Positions 1 through 5,459 of a stretch of 5,459 nt of DNA are shown here, one piece after another. A model generated the notes under the pieces. That model searched no databases. It had not been told where the DNA came from and worked only from the letters and a program-made list of their open reading frames with translations. The stretch's first letter is position 1. The number at the start of each line of letters is the position of its first letter. Source of the DNA: MAG-121220-bin8 sp964433845 (GTDB taxonomy: Bacteria > Bacteroidota > Bacteroidia > Flavobacteriales > Flavobacteriaceae); NCBI GenBank assembly GCA_964433845.1, contig CAYSTA010000058.1:1-5459 (forward strand). The letters run 5' to 3'. Position numbers and translations under genes: made by a program.

Positions 1-166
1 TACCAAAGTCTGCAGAGAGTGCAAGTTTTTGGAATTCAGGTGCAGCAAGCATCTTTCCGAAGTCAGGTGCAGCCATCATTTTTCCGAATTCAGGTGCGGC
101 TAACATCTTACCAAAGTCTGCAGAGAGTGCAAGTTTTTGGAATTCAGGCGCAGCAAGCATCTTTCC
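1..166. repeat. 108-bp higher-order duplication inside the repeat array
   Basis: Positions 1-58 and 109-166 match at 57 of 58 bases. The single difference (41 versus 149) is a synonymous third-position change in an Ala codon (GCA/GCG). The 108-bp offset equals four 27-bp units, so a four-unit block was duplicated as a whole. A more diverged copy of the same two-unit segment starts at about 165, offset by 54 bp. The identity at silent sites suggests recent duplication or gene conversion rather than selection on the protein alone. Confidence 0.88.
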
Positions 167-286
167 AAAATCTGGAGAGAGTGCAAACATTCTAAATTCA
201 GGAGCTACCATCATTTTTTGGAATTCAGGTGCAGAAATCAATTTTGCAAATTCTGGATTTGCGATCATTTTTTGGAAGTCTTGATT
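1..286 (-). repeat. Tandem 27-bp / nine-residue coding repeat array
   Basis: Ten full units and part of an eleventh can be read on the minus strand, from residue 81 to 175. In order they are NQDFQKMIA, NPEFAKLIS, APEFQKMMV, APEFRMFAL, SPDFGKMLA, APEFQKLAL, SADFGKMLA, APEFGKMMA, APDFGKMLA, APEFQKLAL, then SADFG at the edge. Position 3 is always D or E, position 4 always F, and position 6 is K in nine of ten full units. There are no insertions or frame slips: every unit is exactly 27 bp. The units nearest the membrane anchor are the most diverged and those nearest the window edge the most alike, so the array probably continues outside the window. By eye the repeat DNA is richer in G+C than the flanking genes. 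Confidence 0.92.
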
Positions 287-526
287 ATTAAGAAGTTCTT
301 GAACTTCTTCTCCATCAAGATCAACTACGACTTCACTTCTGTTGTCGTATTTTTCGGCTTTTTTAACGCCTTTAATTGCTTTACTCCCAGAACTAGAAAG
401 ATCTGAGCTATTAAAGTCAATTGTCTCTGATTGTACTAATAAGTATCCTAAGACACCAATTACCAATACAACCGCCACGATTAAGAAATTTAATTTACCA
501 TGGACTTTGTTTGTGTGTTTACTCAT
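1..526 (-). CDS. Membrane-anchored nine-residue repeat protein, C-terminus cut off by window edge
   Basis: The minus-strand frame opens with ATG at 526-524 and stays open for 175 codons to the window edge, so the C-terminus is missing. Residues 1-12 are short and basic (K3, K7, K11). Residues 13-31 are strongly hydrophobic (FLIVAVVLVIGVLGYLLV) and suit one uncleaved membrane anchor with the N-terminus in the cytoplasm. A polar linker rich in S, D and K follows (about 32-80), ending in an acidic stretch around VVVDLDGEEVQELL. From residue 81 to the edge the protein is a tandem array of nine-residue units with near-invariant acidic-Phe at unit positions 3-4 and Lys at position 6. The ATG is chosen because it sits just before the basic and hydrophobic segments; its leader is A/T-rich (AATAATAATAATT) without a Shine-Dalgarno. 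I do not recognise the family. The repeats probably lie in the periplasm. It is divergent from xylB, and no function is assigned. Confidence 0.8.
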   Translation of the reverse strand, partial: MSKHTNKVHGKLNFLIVAVVLVIGVLGYLLVQSETIDFNSSDLSSSGSKAIKGVKKAEKYDNRSEVVVDLDGEEVQELLNNQDFQKMIANPEFAKLISAPEFQKMMVAPEFRMFALSPDFGKMLAAPEFQKLALSADFGKMLAAPEFGKMMAAPDFGKMLAAPEFQKLALSADFG

Positions 527-579
527 AATTATTATTATTTTAATTAATTATTTCCCAAACAACAAAACTGTTGTAAAGT

Positions 580-596
580 CTAACTACTTTAGTTAG
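580..596. promoter_or_regulatory. Perfect 7-bp inverted repeat, candidate operator
   Basis: CTAACTA (580-586) and TAGTTAG (590-596) are exact inverted repeats around a 3-bp CTT centre. The site lies in the 168-bp region between two divergent genes, 53 bp from the start of the repeat-protein gene and about 100 bp from xylB. A second, shorter inverted repeat, ACAACA-aaac-TGTTGT, lies at 559-574. Neither is followed by a T-run in either direction, so a protein-binding site is more likely than a terminator. No regulator is known from the window, and AT-rich DNA yields chance palindromes, so the assignment is tentative. Confidence 0.35.
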
Positions 597-653
597 GGCC
601 GCAATATAAGAAAAAAACTTGAAAATCAATTGCTTAACCCTCTTAGAAATAGA

Positions 654-678
654 TTGATTTCTTAATTTATTATGTTTG
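654..678 (+). promoter_or_regulatory. Probable Bacteroidota-type promoter of xylBA
   Basis: TATGTTTG at 671-678 is an exact match to the Bacteroidota -7 consensus TAnnTTTG. A TTG at 654-656 could serve as the upstream (-33) element, but the 14-bp spacing is shorter than the roughly 19 bp usually seen. Initiation a few bases after 678 would leave a leader of about 10 nt before the xylB ATG at 695. The TTG lies within ATTGATTT (653-660), which is the inverted partner of AAATCAAT at 623-630, so the -33 region may also be a regulator site. The -7 match is seen; use as a promoter is inferred. Confidence 0.5.
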
Positions 679-694
679 TTAAAAATAAATTTAT

Positions 695-2173
695 ATGTAC
701 TATATAGGTTATGATTTAGGAAGTTCTTCATTAAAAGTAGCATTGACTGATGCTTCTTCTGGTAAAAAAATATTTTTAATTCAAGAACCTAACACTGAAA
801 TGAATATAATTTCAAAAAAAAATGGTTGGGCAGAGCAAGATCCTAATTTTTGGTGGAAATGCTTCTGTGTTGGAACTAAAAGAATAATTAACGAATCAAA
901 AATAGATTCCTCAAAGATTTTAGGAATAGGAATATCCTATCAAATGCATGGATTGGTTTTAATAGATAATTATGGAAATGTATTGAGAGATTCAATTATT
1001 TGGTGTGATGATAGAGCTATAGAAATTGGGAATAAAGCATTTAATAATATTGGATCTAAGAAATGTAATGAAAACTTACTTAATTCACCTGGAAATTTTA
1101 CTGCTTCAAAATTAGCTTGGGTAAAGGAAAATGAACCAGAAATATATAGTAAGATTCATAAGTTTATGTTACCAGGTGATTTTATTGCATATAAATTAAC
1201 AGGTGAAATTTCTTCAACATCTAATGGGTTGTCAGAGGGAATGTTTTGGGATTTTAAGGAAAATAAAGTAGCTAATTGGCTATTAGATTATTTTGGAATT
1301 AGTGAATCTTTGGTCCCATCTATAGTGTCAAACTTTGAAGATCAAGGTTTTGTTAATGAAAAAGCCTCTATAGAAACGGGTCTTCCTAAGGGAATTCCAA
1401 TTAGGTATAGAGCTGGTGATCAGCCTAACAACGCAATGTCATTAAATGTATTAAATCCAGGTGAAGTTGCTGCAACTGGTGGAACTTCAGGAGTATTATA
1501 TGCACTAACTAATAGTTTAGAATCAAAAGAATCTCTAAGAATAAATAATTTTGCTCACGTTAACTATTCAAATGACAACCAGGTTATCGGAAAACTTTTA
1601 TGTGTTAACGGAGCTGGAATTCAATACAAATGGGTTAAAAACTTAACACAAAACTCTTCATATTCTGAAATGAATGAAAAAGCTTCTAAGATTTCTATTG
1701 GAAGTAATGGTTTACATCTTTTTCCTTTTGGAAATGGGGCAGAAAGGATGTTTGAAAACAAAAATATTGGTAGTACAATTAGTAATATTAACTTTAATAT
1801 CCATTCCCAATTACATTTGTTGAGGGCTACGCTTGAAGGTATTGCTTTTTCTTTTATTTATGGAATGGAAATTTTAATTAAAGATAACCTTAAACCTTCT
1901 TTAATTAGAGCTGGAAATGACAATCTTTTTCAGTCTGACGTATTTTCCAATACAATTAGTAGTATTTTAAATAAAGAAATTCAAATTCATGATATTTCTG
2001 GTGCTTATGGTGCAGCTAGAGCTGCTGGTTGTCATGGAAATGATTTTAAAAGTTTTTCAGAAAATATTTCACAACATGATTATATAAAGACTTTTGTTCC
2101 AAATGATAATGATCATAAATATTTGGAAGCTTATGAAAGTTGGAAAGATAAATTAAACAAAATGATAAAATAA
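695..2173 (+). CDS. xylB: Xylulokinase (FGGY carbohydrate kinase)
   Basis: This cytoplasmic enzyme phosphorylates D-xylulose with ATP to give D-xylulose 5-phosphate. The 492-residue length is normal for the FGGY family. The N-terminal half begins with the phosphate-binding motif YDLGSSSLK (D7, G9, K14). The sugar-binding segment QMHG is at residues 83-86, the segment of xylulokinases that contacts the ketose, followed by WCDDR at 103-107. AGDQPNNA (240-247) carries the likely catalytic base D242; the form GDQPNN instead of the enterobacterial GGGDNAA looks typical of Bacteroidota homologues. TGGTSGVLYA (261-270) is the second-domain ATP-binding loop, and GAYGAARAAG (436-445) is the C-terminal nucleotide-side motif. 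The start at 695 puts the phosphate motif at the expected distance; no Shine-Dalgarno precedes it. It is the first gene of an operon with xylA, 6 bp downstream. A related pentulose kinase is possible, but the xylA partner makes xylulose the clear substrate. Confidence 0.95.
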   Translation: MYYIGYDLGSSSLKVALTDASSGKKIFLIQEPNTEMNIISKKNGWAEQDPNFWWKCFCVGTKRIINESKIDSSKILGIGISYQMHGLVLIDNYGNVLRDSIIWCDDRAIEIGNKAFNNIGSKKCNENLLNSPGNFTASKLAWVKENEPEIYSKIHKFMLPGDFIAYKLTGEISSTSNGLSEGMFWDFKENKVANWLLDYFGISESLVPSIVSNFEDQGFVNEKASIETGLPKGIPIRYRAGDQPNNAMSLNVLNPGEVAATGGTSGVLYALTNSLESKESLRINNFAHVNYSNDNQVIGKLLCVNGAGIQYKWVKNLTQNSSYSEMNEKASKISIGSNGLHLFPFGNGAERMFENKNIGSTISNINFNIHSQLHLLRATLEGIAFSFIYGMEILIKDNLKPSLIRAGNDNLFQSDVFSNTISSILNKEIQIHDISGAYGAARAAGCHGNDFKSFSENISQHDYIKTFVPNDNDHKYLEAYESWKDKLNKMIK

Positions 2174-2179
2174 AATAAT

Positions 2180-3508
2180 ATGGCATTAATAGGAAATCAA
2201 GAATATTTTAAAGGGATAAAGGAAATAAAATATGAAGGAAAGGACTCGAAAAACCCTTTTGCATTTAAATATTACAATCCAAACAAAATCGTTGCAGGAA
2301 AGACAATGAGAGAACATTTCAAGTTTGCAATTGCCTATTGGCACTCTTTCTGTGGAATTGGTTTAGATCCTTTTGGTCAAGGAACCCAGAATTTTCCTTG
2401 GGACAAATCAGATGACCCTCTTCAAGCTGCTAAAGATAAAGCAGATGCTGCATTTGAATTTATTTCAAAAATGGGATTTGATTATTTCTGTTTCCATGAT
2501 TTTGATTTAATTCAAGAAGCAGATACTTTTCAAGAATCTGAGCAAAGATTATTATCAATAACAGAATATATTAAAGAGAAAAAAAATAAATCTGGTATTA
2601 AACTCCTTTGGGGAACAGCTAATTGCTTTTCTAATCCTCATTATATGAATGGTGCTGCAACAAATCCTGATTTTAATGTAGTTGCTAGGGCAGGAGGACA
2701 GATAAAATTAGCATTAGATACAACTATTGCCTTAGATGGTGAAAATTATGTTTTCTGGGGTGGTAGAGAAGGTTATATGTCACTCTTAAATACAGATATG
2801 GGTAGAGAGTTAGATCATATGGCACAATTTTTAAAGATGTGTAGAGATTATGCTAGAAACAAAGGGTTTAAAGGTACTTTCTTTATTGAACCTAAACCAA
2901 TGGAACCTTCAAAACATCAATATGATTTTGATACTGCCACTGCAATAGGTTTTCTAAGAGAATACAATTTACAGGATGATTTTAAAATTAATATTGAAGT
3001 TAATCATGCAACATTAGCCCAGCACACTTTTCAACATGAATTAACTGTAGCTGCTAATGCAGGAATGCTTGGAAGTATTGATGCAAATAGAGGCGATTAT
3101 CAAAACGGATGGGATACAGATCAATTTCCTATCAATATTCAAGAAACAACAGAAGCAATGCTTGTGTTATTGAAATCTGGTGGAATTCAAGGAGGAGGTG
3201 TGAATTTTGATGCTAAATTGAGAAGAAACTCTACTGATAGAGAAGATTTATTTTTAGCCCATATTGGGGGAGCAGACACATTTGCCCGAGCTTTGTTAAT
3301 TGCAGACACATTACTTAGTGATTCTCCGCTTCCATCAATGCTTAAAAAAAGATATGAATCTTTTGATTCAGGAAAAGGAAAGGATTTTGAAAATGGGAAA
3401 CTTAAGTTAGAGGATTTATACAACTTAGCATTAAAAAATGATCCTATATCTAAATCAAGTGGTAAACAAGAATTATTAGAAAATATTTTATTTAATTATA
3501 TAAGATAA
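2180..3508 (+). CDS. xylA: Xylose isomerase, class II
   Basis: This enzyme interconverts D-xylose and D-xylulose in the cytoplasm using two divalent metal ions, and supplies the substrate of the kinase encoded just upstream. The 442 residues match the longer class II isomerases. All expected active-site residues are present: H106 and D109 in CFHDFDL, E237 and K239 in IEPKP, E273 and H276 in NIEVNHATLAQH, D301 in GSIDANRGD, D312 and D314 in WDTDQFP, and D344 in GGVNFDAKLRRNS. They all sit five residues later than in the E. coli enzyme as I recall its numbering, so the core is collinear. HIGGADTFARAL (361-372) replaces the more usual HIGGMD. The first ATG after the xylB stop is used, giving MALIGNQEYF, a typical beginning for the family. 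The 6-bp gap to xylB and the lack of a promoter between them indicate co-transcription. Nothing suggests truncation or loss of activity. Confidence 0.98.
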   Translation: MALIGNQEYFKGIKEIKYEGKDSKNPFAFKYYNPNKIVAGKTMREHFKFAIAYWHSFCGIGLDPFGQGTQNFPWDKSDDPLQAAKDKADAAFEFISKMGFDYFCFHDFDLIQEADTFQESEQRLLSITEYIKEKKNKSGIKLLWGTANCFSNPHYMNGAATNPDFNVVARAGGQIKLALDTTIALDGENYVFWGGREGYMSLLNTDMGRELDHMAQFLKMCRDYARNKGFKGTFFIEPKPMEPSKHQYDFDTATAIGFLREYNLQDDFKINIEVNHATLAQHTFQHELTVAANAGMLGSIDANRGDYQNGWDTDQFPINIQETTEAMLVLLKSGGIQGGGVNFDAKLRRNSTDREDLFLAHIGGADTFARALLIADTLLSDSPLPSMLKKRYESFDSGKGKDFENGKLKLEDLYNLALKNDPISKSSGKQELLENILFNYIR

Positions 3509-3538
3509 ATTTGTTGGATCAGTATTTAGATTGGCTAG

Positions 3539-3567
3539 ACTGATTATATGATTGAATCAGTGTTTTT
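3539..3567 (+). terminator. Weak intrinsic terminator after xylA
   Basis: ACTGATT (3539-3545) and AATCAGT (3555-3561) form a perfect 7-bp stem with a 9-nt loop, followed after one G by five T residues (3563-3567). The stem is A/T-rich, so termination may be incomplete. The left arm can also pair with ATCAGT at 3518-3523, an alternative and mutually exclusive hairpin. The structure overlaps the probable promoter of the next gene. Confidence 0.5.
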
Positions 3568-3576
3568 ATATATTTG
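3552..3576 (+). promoter_or_regulatory. Probable promoter of the lipoprotein hydrolase gene
   Basis: TATATTTG at 3569-3576 matches the Bacteroidota -7 consensus TAnnTTTG exactly. TTG at 3552-3554 lies 14 bp upstream, the same spacing as in the xylB promoter, and both are embedded in gATTGA. The next gene starts 26 bp after the -7 box, behind an A/T-rich leader. This suggests the hydrolase can be transcribed independently of xylBA. The 14-bp spacing is shorter than the lineage norm. Confidence 0.5.
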
Positions 3577-3602
3577 AAACAATTAATAATAAATTTTAAA
3601 AA

Positions 3603-4835
3603 ATGAAAAAAATAATACTTTTTATTTCTTTTTTGATTTTAAGTTGTAACTCTGATATAAAGTCAGATAGTCCAATCTTGGACTTTCAAAATCAATTAAT
3701 TGAAAATGAGGTTACAGGATCTAATGTCTTTAAAATGGTAAAAGGAGGTAAGGTGATTTATAATCGGGTAGTTAATTCTGGCAAAAAGGGTGATAAAGAT
3801 ATTACGGACCAAACTATTTTTCCAATTTGGTCCATGTCAAAACCAATAACAACAGTTGCAATGATGGTACTTTACGATAGAGGATTATTTAAATTAGAAG
3901 ATAATCTGTTCAAATACCTTCCTGAATATGAAAATGTAAAATGTAAAGGAGAAAATGGTATTTATCCTTGTAAAAACAAGATAAAAGTAATCGATCTACT
4001 CACTCATAGATCTGGCTATACATATTATAGTGATGTTTATGGAGAAAATAAATTTATTTCTCCTCCATCTCCTTTAAATAAATTTACAAGTTCTTACCAT
4101 TTTGATAATCTTGATGACTTTTCAAAAGCTGTTGCAAAACAACCTTTAGAATTTGAGCCTGGCTCTCATTATCTATATGGACTGAATCAAGCAATTTTAG
4201 GAAGATTAGTGGAGGTACTTTCAGGAGTTTCTTTTTATGAATTTTTAAAATTAAATCTATTTGATCCGATGGATATGAAAGAAACAAAATTTTATTTGAC
4301 AACTGAAGAAAGAGAACGAATTCAGCCACTTTTTATAAATAGACTTCCAAATACCCCTTTTAATCCAACTGATACTTCATTAAAAGGCTTTACTTATCTA
4401 CTAGATGAACAGACATATGATATTAATAATTCTGCTCATTATGGAGGAGAAGGTCTTGTTTCAACTTTCTCAGATTATTCAAACTTTTGTGAAATGCTTG
4501 TGAATAAAGGAAATTATAAAGGGAAGCAGATTATTTCTGAATCAAGTTATAATTTAATGATTAAAAAATATACCAATACAGCACCTGATCCTGCTGAACC
4601 ATTTGTTTTCCCTGATCTTGAAGGACATTATTTTGGTTTTACATTTTCTGTTATGGAAGATCCTGTTTTAGATGGAACAGGCTCTCCTGAAGGTATTTTT
4701 GGCTGGGCAGGATATCACAATACCCATTTCTGGATTGATCCTCAAAATAAAATATATGGACTTTTCATGTCTAGATCAAGGGAGTTTAATTTTGATATAC
4801 CAAAAGGATTAAGACATGCAGTATATAGTAAATAA
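3603..4835 (+). CDS. Lipoprotein serine hydrolase, class C beta-lactamase / family VIII esterase-like
   Basis: The protein has 410 residues. MKK plus a hydrophobic run ends in the lipobox ILSC (12-15), so C15 should be lipidated and the mature enzyme held on a membrane outside the cytoplasm. The beta-lactamase fold follows. The nucleophile motif SMSK gives S77 and K80; DLLTHRSG (131-138) is the conserved helix after it. The second motif is in HYLYGLNQAILG with Y192 as the likely catalytic Tyr; the spacing fits family VIII esterases (Y-S-L type) better than the YSN of true class C beta-lactamases. GGEGLVSTFSDYSNF (281-295) and FGWAGYHNTHFWIDP (366-380) complete the fold, W368-A369-G370 standing in for the KTG box. 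Cys114 and Cys123 could form a disulfide in a loop. Likely activity is ester or peptide hydrolysis; the substrate is unknown, and resistance to beta-lactams should not be assumed. The ATG at 3603 is fixed by the signal peptide. It has its own likely promoter and ends before a strong terminator. Confidence 0.88.
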   Translation: MKKIILFISFLILSCNSDIKSDSPILDFQNQLIENEVTGSNVFKMVKGGKVIYNRVVNSGKKGDKDITDQTIFPIWSMSKPITTVAMMVLYDRGLFKLEDNLFKYLPEYENVKCKGENGIYPCKNKIKVIDLLTHRSGYTYYSDVYGENKFISPPSPLNKFTSSYHFDNLDDFSKAVAKQPLEFEPGSHYLYGLNQAILGRLVEVLSGVSFYEFLKLNLFDPMDMKETKFYLTTEERERIQPLFINRLPNTPFNPTDTSLKGFTYLLDEQTYDINNSAHYGGEGLVSTFSDYSNFCEMLVNKGNYKGKQIISESSYNLMIKKYTNTAPDPAEPFVFPDLEGHYFGFTFSVMEDPVLDGTGSPEGIFGWAGYHNTHFWIDPQNKIYGLFMSRSREFNFDIPKGLRHAVYSK

Positions 4836-4851
4836 AGTTTTCTAACAAAAT

Positions 4852-4884
4852 AAAAAAGGGTTAACTAATGTTAACCCTTTTTTT
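4852..4884. terminator. Strong bidirectional intrinsic terminator
   Basis: A perfect 14-bp stem joins 4852-4865 (six A, GGG, TTAAC) with 4870-4883 around a TAAT tetraloop. The A-run on the left and T-run on the right (4878-4884) provide a T-tract on both strands. It lies 16 bp after the stop of the plus-strand hydrolase gene and 14 bp beyond the stop of the minus-strand gene, so it serves both convergent transcripts. Confidence 0.93.
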
Positions 4885-4898
4885 ATAAATATTACGTT

Positions 4899-5459
4899 TT
4901 AAAAAATTGTATAGTTGCTATTTGTATGGGCAACTGTTAAACCATCTACTCCACCTAGCACTAAAGGAAGTAAATTTTTTGAAAGAAAATCATCATCATT
5001 AAATCTCCAAGCTCTGTATTTCAAGTAATGATCATTACTAACCCAGTCAAGAATAATCCATACAGAGTTTAATTCTTCATTGTATACCATTTCAACTGAA
5101 TTACATCCTTCGTAAGCTCTGGTAGCAGGTAATCCGTTTTCACTATTTAAAAGGTCTATCACTTCTTGAGCTTTTCCTTCTTTAATATCAATTTTAGCAA
5201 TAATTTTAGTTTTTGGATAAACAGCATCGTACATTCCTCCAAAATCAAAGAAATCACCTTGAGCTACAATTTTACCTTCATCATCAAAATTCAAGTACCA
5301 ATAACCTTTTAGACTTAACTCTCTTCCAGTTGCTACATTCACACCTGTCCAAGTTCCATAAGTTCTAACGCTTCCATCTAATTTTCCTTCAGGACTTGTG
5401 CCTGGAAGCCAGTTATTAGCAGTATATTTTATATTATCAAATGCTGCATGATAACCTTT
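4899..5459 (-). CDS. NTF2/SnoaL-like domain fused to ABM-like domain, N-terminus cut off by window edge
   Basis: The minus-strand frame is open from the right edge to TAA at 4901-4899, giving 186 residues without the start. A GTG at 5342 lies inside the frame, but the reading frame and domain continue upstream, so it is not the start. Residues 1 to about 80 look like the C-terminal strands of an NTF2/SnoaL-like fold (YGTWTGVNVATGRELSLKGY, then a YLNFDDEGKIVAQGDFFDFGGM segment). After a short YPKT linker, residues about 84-160 resemble an antibiotic-biosynthesis-monooxygenase-type ferredoxin-like barrel: KIDIKEGKAQEVIDLL, then TRAYEGCNSVEMVY, then WIILDWVSNDHYLKYRAWR. Both folds often bind small hydrophobic ligands or act without cofactors, but no catalytic residue can be fixed here and the substrate is unknown. 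No signal peptide can be judged because the N-terminus is missing. It converges on the hydrolase gene and shares its terminator. Confidence 0.78.
   Translation of the reverse strand, partial: KGYHAAFDNIKYTANNWLPGTSPEGKLDGSVRTYGTWTGVNVATGRELSLKGYWYLNFDDEGKIVAQGDFFDFGGMYDAVYPKTKIIAKIDIKEGKAQEVIDLLNSENGLPATRAYEGCNSVEMVYNEELNSVWIILDWVSNDHYLKYRAWRFNDDDFLSKNLLPLVLGGVDGLTVAHTNSNYTIF

Noticed and set aside
1..286. The regular 27-bp repeats as a CRISPR array
   Set aside because: Units are directly adjacent with no unique spacers, are degenerate, and keep one open reading frame with protein-level conservation.
137..596. Plus-strand open frames at 137-406 and 342-596
   Set aside because: They run antisense to the repeat-protein gene, give low-complexity, Phe/Cys-rich translations without recognisable domains, and are explained by the regular repeat structure on the other strand.
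540..743. Minus-strand open frame at 540-743
   Set aside because: It overlaps the xylB start and the palindromic intergenic region, and its translation shows no domain or signal; it looks like a chance frame in AT-rich DNA.
2171..2182. Separate promoter or terminator between xylB and xylA
   Set aside because: Only 6 bp separate stop and start, with no hairpin and no TAnnTTTG box close upstream; co-transcription is simpler.
3187..4329. Minus-strand open frames at 3187-3423 and 4084-4329
   Set aside because: They lie fully inside xylA and the hydrolase gene, both of which have intact, motif-rich translations.
3603..4835. Annotation as a true beta-lactamase resistance gene
   Set aside because: The Tyr motif spacing and the W-A-G in place of KTG fit the wider serine hydrolase/esterase group, so resistance cannot be claimed from sequence.
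5340..5342. GTG as the start of the minus-strand SnoaL/ABM protein
   Set aside because: The frame stays open to the window edge and the upstream residues (for example TYGTWTG) continue the same domain, so this is an internal Val codon.

Overview
The window looks like chromosomal DNA from an AT-rich member of the Bacteroidota, most likely a flavobacterium-like organism. Four things point that way. The two sugar-catabolism proteins have Bacteroidota-type motif variants. No start codon has a convincing Shine-Dalgarno sequence; instead they follow A/T-rich leaders. Two intergenic regions carry exact matches to the Bacteroidota -7 promoter element TAnnTTTG. One gene encodes a short lipoprotein signal. 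This assignment is inferred from motifs, not from a database search.

Layout, left to right. (1) Positions 1-526, minus strand: the N-terminal 175 codons of a gene that runs off the left edge. It encodes a membrane-anchored protein whose exported part is a regular array of nine-residue repeats (consensus A-P-[DE]-F-x-K-M-x-A). (2) Positions 527-694: a divergent intergenic region with a 17-bp palindrome, other inverted repeats and a likely promoter for the next operon. (3) Positions 695-3508, plus strand: a two-gene operon, xylB (xylulokinase) then xylA (xylose isomerase), 6 bp apart. Together they convert D-xylose to D-xylulose 5-phosphate, which enters the pentose phosphate pathway. (4) Positions 3509-3602: a spacer with a weak terminator hairpin overlapping a probable promoter. 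(5) Positions 3603-4835, plus strand: a lipoprotein serine hydrolase of the class C beta-lactamase / family VIII esterase group. (6) Positions 4852-4884: a strong bidirectional terminator between convergent genes. (7) Positions 4899-5459, minus strand: the C-terminal 186 residues of a protein joining an NTF2/SnoaL-like domain to an antibiotic-biosynthesis-monooxygenase-like (ABM) domain. It runs off the right edge.

The xyl pair is a standard cytoplasmic xylose catabolic module. No xylose transporter, xylanase or dedicated regulator lies inside the window. The neighbouring lipoprotein hydrolase has its own probable promoter, so a role in xylan or xylose use is only a guess from position. The least familiar item is the nine-residue repeat protein. 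Its repeat DNA is visibly richer in G+C than the rest of the window and contains a nearly identical 108-bp higher-order duplication, which suggests recent expansion or homogenisation.
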